Translations under genes and position numbers: made by a program
Source: an uncultured Eubacteriales bacterium
Lineage (GTDB): Bacteria > Bacillota > Clostridia > Oscillospirales > Oscillospiraceae
Length of the DNA: 64,000 bases
Direction: 5' to 3'
Assembly (NCBI GenBank): GCA_900079765.1
Contig: LT599017.1
Span: forward strand, 1,054,001-1,118,000
Notes under the pieces: model-generated
The model's database searches: none
What the model saw: the letters and a program-made list of their open reading frames with translations, nothing else
Told to the model about the DNA's origin: nothing
In this document: positions 16,826 to 27,733 of the stretch, in pieces
Layout of the letters: every line of letters begins with the position of its first letter
How positions within the stretch are numbered: position 1 is the first letter of the stretch

Positions 16826-17490
16826 ACATGCTGAAAGCCAATGGTGTAAGCAGGACCTTCCGGCGTGGAGCAGGTACGGTTTCGGCGGTGCAGGGCATCA
16901 CACTGGAGCTGCCATCCGGGCAGCTTACGGCAATCGTCGGCCGGTCGGGCAGTGGAAAGAGCACCCTGCTGAACCTGCTGGCCGGACTTCTGACTCCTAC
17001 GGAAGGGACCGTATTGCTGGATGGGCAGGAGCTGTACCGGCTGCCGGACGCAGAGCTATCCCGTCTGCGCAGCCAGAAGATCGGCGTGATTGCGCAGGGG
17101 CAGACGGCGCTGCAGAACCTTACCGTACTGGAAAACATTATACTGCCGTGCGCGTTGTACCCCGGGGTGAGCGACGCTGCCGGCCGGGCGCAGGCTCTGC
17201 TGGAGCGGGTGGGTATCTCACGGCTCGCAACAGCCAGACCGGCAAGCCTTTCAGGCGGCGAGCTGCGCCGCATGGCCGTTGCCCGCGCGCTGATCCGACA
17301 GCCCTCGGTTATTTTGGCGGACGAACCGACAAGCGATCTTGACGGCGAAAATACGGCGGCCGTTATCGCGCTGCTTCGTCAGGCCGCCGACCAGGGAAGT
17401 GCGGTATTGCTTGTCACCCACGAAACGGACTGCCTGAAAAGCGCTGATGAGGTCTACCGTATGGACGGCGGTATGTTAAGCAATATTTGA
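16822..17490 (+). CDS. ABC transporter ATPase partner of the FtsX-type permease
   Basis: A 222-residue ATPase with Walker A GRSGSGKST (about 38-46), signature LSGGELRR, Walker B VILADEPTSDLD and a switch His in LLVTHETD, as in the LolD/MacB group. It overlaps the permease gene by four bases. There is no strong terminator in the 166 bases after it, so transcription may continue into the importer genes. Confidence 0.9.
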   Translation: MNMLKANGVSRTFRRGAGTVSAVQGITLELPSGQLTAIVGRSGSGKSTLLNLLAGLLTPTEGTVLLDGQELYRLPDAELSRLRSQKIGVIAQGQTALQNLTVLENIILPCALYPGVSDAAGRAQALLERVGISRLATARPASLSGGELRRMAVARALIRQPSVILADEPTSDLDGENTAAVIALLRQAADQGSAVLLVTHETDCLKSADEVYRMDGGMLSNI

Positions 17491-17656
17491 TATTTTCTGC
17501 CCACGAATTTCCCGGGCAGTCAATATAAGTGACATTACGGAAAGAGGGTTGTTGATTATCTTATAAAATACGAGAGAGGGTTCGGCCTACAGAGCGTTTT
17601 ATTACCATGCAACTCAAGAGACCAAACAATCAAAAATTTTTAAGGAGTGAAAGCAA

Positions 17657-18715
17657 TTGAAACGGAAAACTTTACTTACGGCTGTCGCAGGTGTGCTGGC
17701 GCTGTCCACTCTGCTTTCGGCCTGCGGAAACGGCGCCGCCCAAAGCTCGGGCAGTCCGGCCCCCGGCGGGAGTGACGCTAGCACCCCCGCCTCCAAGATC
17801 AAATGGCAGATCACGATCCCCGGTAAGAGCGGCTCTCTCTGCAACGCGCCGACGTACATTGCCTATGAAAAGGGGTTCTTTGCCGAGGAGGGTATTGACG
17901 TTGAACTGATTACCGCCGACTTTGAGGCCAAAAAGGTTGGCCTGGCCAACGGCACCATTGCCACAATCAACGGAGACTTCCAGTATTTCCCCTCTATCGA
18001 GGCCGGTGTGGAGATGACCGTTGTTGAGGGCCTGCATCAGGGCTGCATCAAGCTCAATGTGCTGCCGGACTCCGACATTCAGGGGGTGGAGGACCTGGTC
18101 GGCGCGACCATCGCCGTTGATGAGATCGGCGGGACTCCCTATCAGGTCGCCCTTCTCTGGCTAGCGCAGAATGGTATCTCCGCGGACCAGGTGACCTTCC
18201 TGCCCTTCAACGATGGCGCTTTGGAGCTGGAGGCCCTCTATAAAGGTGACGTCGACGTCGCCGCGCTGTGGGATCCGCTCGCGACCACCTCAGTGGAAGA
18301 GGGGCGCGTCCGTACCATTCTGGACATCTCCAAGGATGAGCCGTTTGCCGGACATTACTGCTGCTTCCTGTACGCCTCCAACAAGGTTCTGAAGGAGGAC
18401 CCGGAGCTGATCGCCGCTGAACTGCGCGCCTACCATAAGGCCCAGAACTGGATTTATGAGAATCCCGAAGAGGCCGTTGAGCTTGTGACGGAGAAACAGT
18501 ATGTGTCCATCGAGGACCACGATCTGGCGGTCTCTCTGGTCAAGTCCTATGGCTATCCCTCCACCGAGGACTATGAGAAAAACGCGGTTGACGTTGCGGC
18601 AGACGTCGAGTACTTCGCGCAGGCACTGTATGACATCGGTTTCCTGACCACCAAGCCCGAGGAATATGTCAAGTCGGCTTACACCGAAGTTGACCTGACG
18701 CTTGGGCAAAAGTAG
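17657..18715 (+). CDS. ssuA: SsuA/TauA-type ABC transporter substrate-binding lipoprotein
   Basis: A 352-residue NMT1/SsuA-like binding protein with a lipoprotein signal peptide (lipobox LSAC, Cys23) and a Gly/Ser-rich linker. The domain motifs NAPTYIAYEKGFFAEEGIDV and VGATIAVDEIGGTPYQ are typical of proteins binding sulfonates, taurine, nitrate or similar small anions and heterocycles. The start is a TTG at 17657 with AAGGAGTG upstream. The partner permease and ATPase follow. Because the next genes encode a nitrogenase-like enzyme and CysK, I infer the ligand to be a sulfur compound reduced inside the cell; this is not shown by the sequence. Confidence 0.82.
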   Translation: MKRKTLLTAVAGVLALSTLLSACGNGAAQSSGSPAPGGSDASTPASKIKWQITIPGKSGSLCNAPTYIAYEKGFFAEEGIDVELITADFEAKKVGLANGTIATINGDFQYFPSIEAGVEMTVVEGLHQGCIKLNVLPDSDIQGVEDLVGATIAVDEIGGTPYQVALLWLAQNGISADQVTFLPFNDGALELEALYKGDVDVAALWDPLATTSVEEGRVRTILDISKDEPFAGHYCCFLYASNKVLKEDPELIAAELRAYHKAQNWIYENPEEAVELVTEKQYVSIEDHDLAVSLVKSYGYPSTEDYEKNAVDVAADVEYFAQALYDIGFLTTKPEEYVKSAYTEVDLTLGQK

Positions 18716-18726
18716 CTTTCCGTTTC

Positions 18727-18840
18727 GGGATGGCCGGGCCATTGTGCAGGAAGAGATCCTGTTTCCCTCCTGCTGCCGCGCGCCCATTTGTCCACATTAA
18801 AAATGGACCGGGGGCGGCGCCGAAAATGGCCGGCCATCCC
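18727..18840 (+). other. structured intergenic segment between binding protein and permease genes
   Basis: GGGATGGCCGG (18727-18737) and CCGGCCATCCC (18830-18840) are perfectly complementary and enclose a further GTCCA/TGGAC hairpin (18790-18808). No T-run follows, so it is not a simple terminator. Such stem-loops after binding-protein genes often protect the upstream message and lower expression of the permease genes; that role is inferred. Confidence 0.5.
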
Positions 18841-18883
18841 CCCAATATTGACCTGCTCTGTGGTCAGAAAGCGAGGGATTCTC

Positions 18884-19957
18884 TTGAGTAAAACACTTGT
18901 AAACGAAGCAACAGAGTTAACTGCCGAACTGGCCATAGAGCAAGCGAACTGGCGGCGTGAGCAGACGGTAGCCACGCCGAAGTTACTGCGCTCCATCCTG
19001 TTTACCACAGGCGGATTTGCCATCGCAATCCTATTCAACCTGCTGTTTCCTCAAATCGCAGAGGGCCTGAAAGACGCGCGGTATGCGTTCGGGCCCCTGA
19101 CGCTCGACCGTAACGGTTTCTATCATCTGGTGCTGCTGGCCATTATCCTGATTTATATACTGCTGGGCGTGCAAGCTTACTTTACCCCTCATAAGCGGTC
19201 TCGCTATGTCAAGCAAGCGGCTTTTCGTTTCGCTCTGGGCATTGCGCTGGCCTTGTTCGACCTGGTGGGCACGAAACTTAAGCTCACACCCCAGCCGTTT
19301 TTCCCCGGCCCGTCCCAGATCTTGGAGTCCTTTCTGATAGAAGGTCCTTATATCGGGACAAATATTCTCTACTCCCTGCGGCTGTTCGGCACCGGCTTTC
19401 TGCTGGGGGTTTTGCTGGGCGTGACCACCGGAGTTCTGATCGGCTGGTTCCCCAAGATCTATTACTGGGTCTATCCGGTGCTGAAAATCACCGGCGTGAT
19501 TCCGGCTGTGGCCTGGATGCCGTTTGCGCTCACCCTGTTTCCTACGCCGTTTGCGGCGGCTTCGTTCCTCATTGTAATCTGCTCCTGGTTTCCGGTGGCC
19601 TCTCAGACCTCTTTCGGGATCCAGACTACCCCCAGGGCACAGTTTGAGGCGGCGCGCACCTTGGGAGGCAACACAGGGTATCTTGTGTTTCATGTGGCGG
19701 TTCCGCATGCCATGCCGCAGATTTTCTCCGGCATCACCACCGCCTGCGCGGGCTCCTTCACCTGCCTGGTCATCGCCGAGATGATGGGTCAGCCCGGCGG
19801 CCTGGGCTATTACATCAATGTCGCCAAGGTGTGGGCCGCTTACTATAAAATATTTGCCGCCATTCTGATCATGGCAATTCTCTTCAGCCTGATTCTGGCG
19901 GTCCTGGGCGCGATCCGCGACTATGTGCTTCGCTGGCAAAGGGGGCAGTTCAAATGA
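18884..19957 (+). CDS. ssuC: SsuC-type ABC transporter permease
   Basis: A permease of about 357 residues. The N-terminal region (residues 1-110) has extra membrane segments not found in short SsuC proteins. The C-terminal 250 residues are the typical domain with the EAA loop (FEAARTLGGNTGYLVFHVAVPHAMP) and FTCLVIAEMMGQPGGLGYYI. I chose the TTG at 18884, which follows GAGGG; a TTG at 18788 would extend it into the hairpin region and is less likely. It overlaps the ATPase gene by four bases. Confidence 0.83.
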   Translation: MSKTLVNEATELTAELAIEQANWRREQTVATPKLLRSILFTTGGFAIAILFNLLFPQIAEGLKDARYAFGPLTLDRNGFYHLVLLAIILIYILLGVQAYFTPHKRSRYVKQAAFRFALGIALALFDLVGTKLKLTPQPFFPGPSQILESFLIEGPYIGTNILYSLRLFGTGFLLGVLLGVTTGVLIGWFPKIYYWVYPVLKITGVIPAVAWMPFALTLFPTPFAAASFLIVICSWFPVASQTSFGIQTTPRAQFEAARTLGGNTGYLVFHVAVPHAMPQIFSGITTACAGSFTCLVIAEMMGQPGGLGYYINVAKVWAAYYKIFAAILIMAILFSLILAVLGAIRDYVLRWQRGQFK

Positions 19958-20748
19958 GCGATACCATCCTTGCGCTAAAGGACGTAAACCGCACTTACAT
20001 TGATGGCGACGACCCCGCCGAAGCAAGCGTTGTAGAGGCGCTGAGAAACATCAATCTGGAAGTCAGACGCGGTGAATTTATCACGATCATCGGCTCCTCC
20101 GGCTGCGGGAAGACCACCCTGCTTCGCCTGATCGGCGGGCTGGATCAACCTCAGGGCGGGCAGGTGCTGCTGGACGATACCCCGATCACCGGCCCCGACC
20201 CGCAGCGGGGGTATGTGTTTCAGCAGGGAAGTCTGTTTCCGTGGCTGACGGTGGAGCAGAACATCGCCGCCGGTCTTAAGGCCCGCCGCGTATATCATGA
20301 ACAGAAGGATAAGGTGTCCTACTACATCCATTTGATCGGATTAGACGGCTTTGAGAAGGCCTACCCCCATCAAATCAGCGGGGGTATGGCGCAGCGTGTG
20401 GCAATTGCCCGCGCCCTCATCAACGACCCGGCGGTGCTGCTGATGGATGAGCCAATGGGGGCGCTGGATTCCTTTACCCGTGCCGATTTGCAGGATAAGC
20501 TGCTGGAGATCCGTGCGGGGAATGACGCAACTATGGTTCTGGTCACACACGATGTGGATGAGGCCATCTATCTCTCCGACCGTATCGTCATCATGACGCC
20601 CCGCCCCGGTAAGATCAGCGAGGTGTTGGAGGTTGCGCTGCCCCACCCGCGGGACCGCGGCGGCATTCAGTTTCTCAACCTCCGCCGGGATATCATGGAC
20701 CGTTTCCATTTGGCCAGCGCCGAGCCTCAGCCCGAATATTTCATATAA
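19954..20748 (+). CDS. ssuB: SsuB/TauB-type ABC transporter ATPase
   Basis: A 264-residue ATPase with Walker [10 protein letters not shown] (about 46-54), Q-loop [11 protein letters not shown], signature ISGGMAQR, Walker [13 protein letters not shown] and H-loop [11 protein letters not shown]. The FPWLTV and MGALDSFTR features are shared by SsuB, TauB and NrtD. It energises the importer formed with the two preceding genes and is separated by 29 bases from the nifB-like gene. Confidence 0.9.
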   Translation: MSDTILALKDVNRTYIDGDDPAEASVVEALRNINLEVRRGEFITIIGSSGCGKTTLLRLIGGLDQPQGGQVLLDDTPITGPDPQRGYVFQQGSLFPWLTVEQNIAAGLKARRVYHEQKDKVSYYIHLIGLDGFEKAYPHQISGGMAQRVAIARALINDPAVLLMDEPMGALDSFTRADLQDKLLEIRAGNDATMVLVTHDVDEAIYLSDRIVIMTPRPGKISEVLEVALPHPRDRGGIQFLNLRRDIMDRFHLASAEPQPEYFI

Positions 20749-20777
20749 GCTTTGTCCAACCCGAGGAGGGGTTTTTT

Positions 20778-21683
20778 ATGTCTGAAGTAAACGAGAGCGT
20801 TGAGGCCGCGACGTGTGACCCTTTGGCCCATGTGGCAAACCGCCACCCCTGCTTTGGAGGCGGCTCCAATATAAACAGGGGCAGGGTGCACCTCCCCGTC
20901 AGCCCGGCTTGCAATATCCAATGCGCGTTTTGTAACCGCACCCGGAATGAGACGGAGCAGCGGCCGGGCGTGACCTCGCAGCTCCTTTCACCGGAAGAGG
21001 CGGCGGACATTGTGGAGCGCGCGCTTGCGCTCTGTCCGGAGATCACGGTCGCGGGTATCGCCGGACCGGGAGATACGCTTGCGACCCACCATGCGATCGA
21101 CACATTTCTGCTGATCCAGGAGCGGCATCCCGAGCTCATCAACTGCCTGAGCACAAACGGGCTGCTGCTGGAGCAGTACGCGGAGGAGCTGATCGCGGCG
21201 GGAGTCAAAACGATCACAGTGACCGTCAATGCCGTCGATCCGGAGATTTTAAAGCACATCTGTCTCTGGGTCGTGAAGGACGGCAAGAAATATGAGGGCG
21301 GGGAGGGGGCGTCCATCCTGATTGAGGCGCAGAAGAGGGGCATTGCCAAAATCTCCGCGTTGGGCGCGCTGGTAAAGATCAATATGGTCCTCGTGCCCGG
21401 CGTCAACGACGGCCATGTCGAGGAGGTCGCGCACACGGTGAAGGAGCTGGGCGCCAACTTCATCAACATCATACCGCTCATTCCGCAGTACAAACTCTCG
21501 CACCTCCGGGAACCCGGCTGTGAAGAGCTGCACCGGGCGCGCGAAAAAGCGGAGGCCTATCTCCCCGTTTTCCGGCACTGCCAGCGCTGCCGCGCCGACG
21601 CCTGCGGCATCCCCGGTAAGGTCGATGTGGCCGACAAGCTCTATGCGATCCGGCAGGCGGCGACCACATTCTCACACGGATAA
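20778..21683 (+). CDS. NifB-like radical SAM cofactor-assembly protein
   Basis: A 301-residue radical SAM protein matching the NifB core. HPCF (23-26) corresponds to the N-terminal cluster ligand region. PACNIQCAFCNR holds the SAM-cluster cysteines C45, C49 and C52. CQRCRADACG near the C terminus (C268, C271) matches the CxxCRADA element of NifB. NifB joins two [4Fe-4S] clusters with a carbide to make NifB-co, the 8Fe core of nitrogenase-type cofactors. The NifX-like domain that is fused in many NifB proteins is a separate gene here. With no NifEN in the window, the product may be used directly by the NifDK-like enzyme; this is inference. Confidence 0.87.
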   Translation: MSEVNESVEAATCDPLAHVANRHPCFGGGSNINRGRVHLPVSPACNIQCAFCNRTRNETEQRPGVTSQLLSPEEAADIVERALALCPEITVAGIAGPGDTLATHHAIDTFLLIQERHPELINCLSTNGLLLEQYAEELIAAGVKTITVTVNAVDPEILKHICLWVVKDGKKYEGGEGASILIEAQKRGIAKISALGALVKINMVLVPGVNDGHVEEVAHTVKELGANFINIIPLIPQYKLSHLREPGCEELHRAREKAEAYLPVFRHCQRCRADACGIPGKVDVADKLYAIRQAATTFSHG

Positions 21684-21697
21684 CGGGGGGAGATCCA

Positions 21698-22917
<1,220 letters not shown>

Positions 22918-22928
22918 GGAGGGCAAGT

Positions 22929-23867
<939 letters not shown>

Positions 23868-23879
23868 GGAGGAAAGCAG

Positions 23880-24011
23880 ATGAGCATCTCCAAAATACTG
23901 ACGCAGCTTACCCGCCCGTGCTTTGAGACGGCGGCGGAGAGCGGCCTGCCGCAAGCCGGACCGGCGAGTTCCAGTGGAGCCGGCTTTGAGCGGGGAGGGT
24001 GTGAGCTATGA
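23880..24011 (+). CDS. unrecognised 43-residue protein coupled to the nifK-like gene
   Basis: This short ORF has a near-perfect ribosome site (AAGGAGGAAAG, 5 bases before the ATG) and overlaps the nifK-like gene by ATGA, so it is very likely translated. The peptide begins MSISKILTQLTRPCFETAAE and ends in a Gly/Ser/Ala-rich stretch with a second Cys (GGCEL). I recognise no family. It could be a small accessory subunit, or the remnant of an N-terminal extension whose main job is now translational coupling. Confidence 0.6.
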   Translation: MSISKILTQLTRPCFETAAESGLPQAGPASSSGAGFERGGCEL

Positions 24012-25348
24012 GTAAATTTGTGGACCGGCCCCGGTATGGGTGCGCCATGTCCGGCGCGCTGGCTCTCCTGCGGGCCATTCCGAGAACCATTCCCATCATT
24101 CACTCCTCCACCGGCTGCGGCTTCAACTGCTATAACGGAACCAACGCAGGCTCCGGCTACCTGGGCGGCGGATACTGTGGCGGCGCGGCGACACCCAGCA
24201 GCAATGTGGTGGAGCGCCACGTTGTCTTCGGCGGCGAGGAGCGGCTGCGGGAACAGATCGAATCGACCCTTGAGGTGATGGACGGCGATTTGTATGTCGT
24301 GGTCACCGGCTGTATGGTCGAGATGATCGGCGACGACGTGCAGTCGGTGGCGCAGGAATTCAAGGACGAGGGCAGGCCGGTCATAGCGGTCAACACGCCC
24401 AGCTTTCAGGGGAATTCCTATCATGGCTACGAGCTGCTGTTCTCCGCGCTGGCGCGTGAGGTCGTACGGAAGGCGGAGGCGGTCAACCCGAAAAAAGTCA
24501 ACGTGCTCGGCCTTGTTCCCGGCGGGGATGTGTTTTATAAGGGGAACCTCCGGGAGATCAAGCGCCTCCTCTCGCTCCTCGGGCTGGAGGTCAATACCTT
24601 CATCGGAGAGGGAGAAACTCTGGACGACTTTAAAAACGCCGGGGATGCGGCGCTGAACCTTGTGTTGTCGGACATCCACGGCGTGAAGACCGCGCAGGAG
24701 TTCCAGCGGGTTCATAAAACCCCCTACATCACCACCGGCCTTCCCATCGGATATCTCCAGACGGCAGAATTTCTCCACCAGGTGGCGAAGCACCTCCAAA
24801 TCTCCGCTGAAACGGTGGAAACGGTGTTACAGCGGGAGCGCACGGTCTATTTTGACTACTTCGAGCGCCTGGCCGATATTTACAATGATATTGATCTGCA
24901 GCGGTATGTCGTGGTGGTTGCTGACTCCAATTACGCGCCGTCGCTGGCCCGTTTTTCCGCCGACGAGCTGGGCTGGCTGCCGGAGCTGACGGTCATCACG
25001 GACTTCCTGGAGGAGCACCATAAGGCCGCGCTGGAGAAACGCTTTCGTGGATGGGAATCCGGCCTGCGGCCTGCCGTAAAATTCGATACCGACGCCGCCT
25101 CGGTGCGGCACTATCTGAAGGAGGTCTGGCCCCGGGACCGCAACGCCCGCTATTTTGACGCGCTGGGTCCCGGCTACATTCTGGGCAGCGTCATCGAAAA
25201 GGAGCTGGCGGACGAATTCCAGTTTGATCTTCTGCCTGTGGCGTTCCCGGTGACCAACCGTATTGTCTTCAACAGGGGCTATGCGGGGATCCGCGGCGGG
25301 CTCACCCTGGCTGAAGATATCCTGGGAACCCTGGTAGCCGGCAGATAA
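24008..25348 (+). CDS. NifK-like (beta) subunit of a nitrogenase-like reductase
   Basis: A 446-residue subunit. Cys12 (RPRYGCAMSG), Cys37 (HSSTGCGFN) and Cys102 (VTGCMVEMIGDD) align by motif with the three P-cluster cysteines of NifK. SNVVERHVVFGGEERL matches the NifK TEDAAVFGG region, and PGYILGSVIEKELADEF matches its C-terminal region. Additional cysteines occur at 41 and 57. It is shorter than NifK (about 520) because the N-terminal extension is absent. The gene order K before D is the reverse of the classical operon. Substrate unknown; it is assigned beta by alignment of motifs, not by a computed tree. Confidence 0.85.
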   Translation: MSKFVDRPRYGCAMSGALALLRAIPRTIPIIHSSTGCGFNCYNGTNAGSGYLGGGYCGGAATPSSNVVERHVVFGGEERLREQIESTLEVMDGDLYVVVTGCMVEMIGDDVQSVAQEFKDEGRPVIAVNTPSFQGNSYHGYELLFSALAREVVRKAEAVNPKKVNVLGLVPGGDVFYKGNLREIKRLLSLLGLEVNTFIGEGETLDDFKNAGDAALNLVLSDIHGVKTAQEFQRVHKTPYITTGLPIGYLQTAEFLHQVAKHLQISAETVETVLQRERTVYFDYFERLADIYNDIDLQRYVVVVADSNYAPSLARFSADELGWLPELTVITDFLEEHHKAALEKRFRGWESGLRPAVKFDTDAASVRHYLKEVWPRDRNARYFDALGPGYILGSVIEKELADEFQFDLLPVAFPVTNRIVFNRGYAGIRGGLTLAEDILGTLVAGR

Positions 25349-25362
25349 GGAGGAGATAGCTC

Positions 25363-26868
25363 ATGAAACAAAATGTGGAAACCTCCGCTCCCGCGCGGGA
25401 GGAGCGGCTGCACGCCGGGATCGCCTTTGGAGGAACCTGCGGAGAGCTGCGGTGCAGTTTAAATAAGGGCGGCACCTGTCTAAGCACGCCCAACCGAGCC
25501 TTTTCAGAGACCTACGGCTGTCAGTTTACCCTGAGCCTCGGCATCATCAACACCCTCCGCAACGCCGTGGTCATCATGCACGGCCCCATCGGCTGCGGAT
25601 ACTGCTCCACTGCCACAACGGGAACGGGCAAGACATATAAGCGCCTGCGGGACCCCGGGTCCAGCGGGACCATCTGGCTCAGCTCCAACCTGGATGAGAG
25701 CGACGTCATTGGCGGCGGCGAAGAAAAGCTGAAGGAGGCCGTCCTGTTCGCCGACCGGGAATATCGTCCGGAAATCATCGTTGTGGTCAGCTCCTGCGTA
25801 CCGGCGCTGGTTGGAGACGACGTGGACGCTATTCTGGAAAACCTCCAGAGCGACACCGCCGCCAGGCTGATTGCCTGTAACTGCGAGGGATTTAAGACCA
25901 AAATCATGGCTACCGCCTATGACGCGGCCTACAACGGCATCATGAAAGGCATCACGGAGCCATACAGAGAGTGGCGGCCGCTGACGGAAAGCGACCAGGA
26001 CAGGGCGGAGCGCGAATTTCGCATCAGCCGCACCGTCAATGTGTTTAACGTCGGCTCCATGAGCCGCACCGATGAGCTGGAGCTGGAGCGCCTGCTGAAC
26101 GCCGTGGGCCTGAACGTGAACTTCCTCCCGTGCTACGCCGAGCCGGACGATTTCCAGACCAGTCTGGAGGCCGCGCTGAACGTCTCCGTCTGCGGAACGC
26201 ATGACGACTATTATCTCAAGTACCTCCGGGAGTCGTTTGGGATCCCATACCTCATCGATACCATCCCAATCGGCAAGAAGAACGTGGCCCGCTGGCTGCG
26301 GAAAATCGCGGAGTTTTTCCATCTGGAGAAGGAGACCGAGGATTTGATCGCCCTGGAAGAGGCCGCGCTTGAGGAGGGCCTTGCCCCGTTCCGGGAGAAG
26401 CTTCGCGGCAAGCGGGTCTATATTGGCGGGGGCGAGGTGCGGATTCTGGCGACCGCGTCCATCGCGCAGGACCTGGGCATGGAGATCGTTGGCCTGAAGG
26501 GGCACCATGTGGATGAATTCCTTCTGCCGCTTTTTGAGACGCTGGACAACGCGGAGGAGATCCCAATCAACATCGCCACCCAGCATCCCTTTGAGCAGGC
26601 CAATGTCATTGAGCGCGTCAAGCCGGATGTCATCATCATCCATACCGGCGGCAACAGCATCTCCGCCAAACACGGCCTGCCGCTCCTGCCTCTGTTCAGC
26701 CCGTCCATCAACTATCTGGGGTACTCCGGCGAATATGAGATGGCGCGGCGCCTGAGCCGCATCATCCGCAACCCGTCGCTCAACCGCCACCTAAGCCGGT
26801 TCTGCCCCAAGCCGTTCAAACAGAGCTGGTATCAGGAAAACCCGTTCAAATACATTAGAGACAAGTAA
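25363..26868 (+). CDS. NifD-like (alpha) subunit of a nitrogenase-like reductase
   Basis: A 501-residue subunit. The P-cluster cysteines are at Cys53 (TYGCQF), Cys78 (GPIGCGYC) and Cys145 (SSCVPALVGDD). Cys277, in ALNVSVCGTHDDYYLKYLRE, lies where NifD has the FeMo-co ligand Cys275 (LNLVHCYRSMNYI). The NifD His442 region (MHSWDYSGPYHG) reads SINYLGYSGEYE here, with Asn450 at the His position. The N terminus adds GGTCGELRCSLNKGGTC (C26, C31, C39). CNCEGFKTKI matches the VRCEGFRG of NifD. So it probably binds a NifB-co-like cluster through one Cys but is not a dinitrogen-fixing MoFe protein. The terminator at 26903 ends the operon. Confidence 0.86.
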   Translation: MKQNVETSAPAREERLHAGIAFGGTCGELRCSLNKGGTCLSTPNRAFSETYGCQFTLSLGIINTLRNAVVIMHGPIGCGYCSTATTGTGKTYKRLRDPGSSGTIWLSSNLDESDVIGGGEEKLKEAVLFADREYRPEIIVVVSSCVPALVGDDVDAILENLQSDTAARLIACNCEGFKTKIMATAYDAAYNGIMKGITEPYREWRPLTESDQDRAEREFRISRTVNVFNVGSMSRTDELELERLLNAVGLNVNFLPCYAEPDDFQTSLEAALNVSVCGTHDDYYLKYLRESFGIPYLIDTIPIGKKNVARWLRKIAEFFHLEKETEDLIALEEAALEEGLAPFREKLRGKRVYIGGGEVRILATASIAQDLGMEIVGLKGHHVDEFLLPLFETLDNAEEIPINIATQHPFEQANVIERVKPDVIIIHTGGNSISAKHGLPLLPLFSPSINYLGYSGEYEMARRLSRIIRNPSLNRHLSRFCPKPFKQSWYQENPFKYIRDK

Positions 26869-26902
26869 TGCGGATAGATACGTAGTGTAATTCGTAAAGA
26901 AT

Positions 26903-26988
26903 AAAAAGAGACATAGTTTGCTGTCTGTTTTCAGAATGGTGCGATTTCATTCTGAAAGAGAGCTGCAAGCCGTGTCTCTTTTTAATTT
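26903..26988 (+). terminator. terminator of the nitrogenase-like operon
   Basis: AAAAAGAGACA (26903-26913) pairs with TGTCTCTTTTT (26973-26983), enclosing an inner stem (TTCAGAAT with ATTCTGAA). The T-run forms the 3' side. Confidence 0.7.
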
Positions 26989-27036
26989 ATTTTGAATAGG
27001 TATAAGAATCAGGCCAGGGTTGATAGTCAGATATCC

Positions 27037-27723
27037 TCATGATAATTTCCGGCAGCAAAAGCTGGCCATGGATCCCGTCGTTTCCAACTCTACGTCTTCG
27101 TACAGGGTGTCCAGCCGCTTTTGCAGGCTGTCCTTTGTTTCAAAGGGCGGAGTGAAGAAACCGGCTTTAACATACAGGTTTTGGATGAACCAGTCGGTCC
27201 GCCGGTGCTCTCCCGCTACATAGAAACAGCCGCAGAACATCCCGCCGGGTCTCAGTACCCGAAAGGTCTCACGCCAGGCTGCCTCCTTGTCCGGGAATGC
27301 GTGAAAGCCGTTGAGGGAGAGCACCAGGTCAAAGGTCTCATCCTGAAAGGGCAGCGCACCCACATCGCCCTGCCGGAATTGGACGTGACCCAGAGACGAC
27401 TGCTCCGCCCGACGCCGGGCCCGGGCCATCATATCCGGGGAATAGTCCAGACAGGTGATCTGGGCCAAACTCAATTTTGCGTACACCGGCATGGTCAGGA
27501 TACCGGTACCCACCGGGACCTCCAGCAGCCTGCCGGAGAAATTTGCCGGGATACCGGACAGAGCCCGCTCCAGATAGCGGTCATTTTCCGCCTTTCCCAT
27601 GTTCCAAACGAGCCGGCACACCGCTTTGCCTGGTATGGTGGAGCAGGTGATCATGCCGTCGTAAAAGGTGTGGTCGCCGCCGGTGGTCTGATAGGCGCGC
27701 TGAATCTCACGATCTCTGTTCAT
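27037..27723 (-). CDS. SAM-dependent class I methyltransferase
   Basis: A 228-residue methyltransferase. LLEVPVGTGIL is the SAM-binding motif I, followed by LDYSPDMMARA, GDVGALPFQDETFDLVLSLNGFH and RVLRPGGMF, the UbiE/type 11 methyltransferase pattern. I chose the ATG at 27723 because AAGGAGAG lies 5 bases upstream. It follows the DtxR/MntR-type gene by 10 bases on the same strand and is probably co-transcribed with it. The substrate is unknown. Confidence 0.83.
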   Translation of the reverse strand: MNRDREIQRAYQTTGGDHTFYDGMITCSTIPGKAVCRLVWNMGKAENDRYLERALSGIPANFSGRLLEVPVGTGILTMPVYAKLSLAQITCLDYSPDMMARARRRAEQSSLGHVQFRQGDVGALPFQDETFDLVLSLNGFHAFPDKEAAWRETFRVLRPGGMFCGCFYVAGEHRRTDWFIQNLYVKAGFFTPPFETKDSLQKRLDTLYEDVELETTGSMASFCCRKLS

Positions 27724-27733
27724 AACGCTCTCC

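Noticed and set aside
17550-17650. SAM-I (S-box) riboswitch before the SsuA-type gene, because of GAGAGAGGG and GGCC segments
   Set aside because: The conserved GGAGGGAC and CCCGGCAACC cores and the usual helices are missing, so the likeness is superficial.
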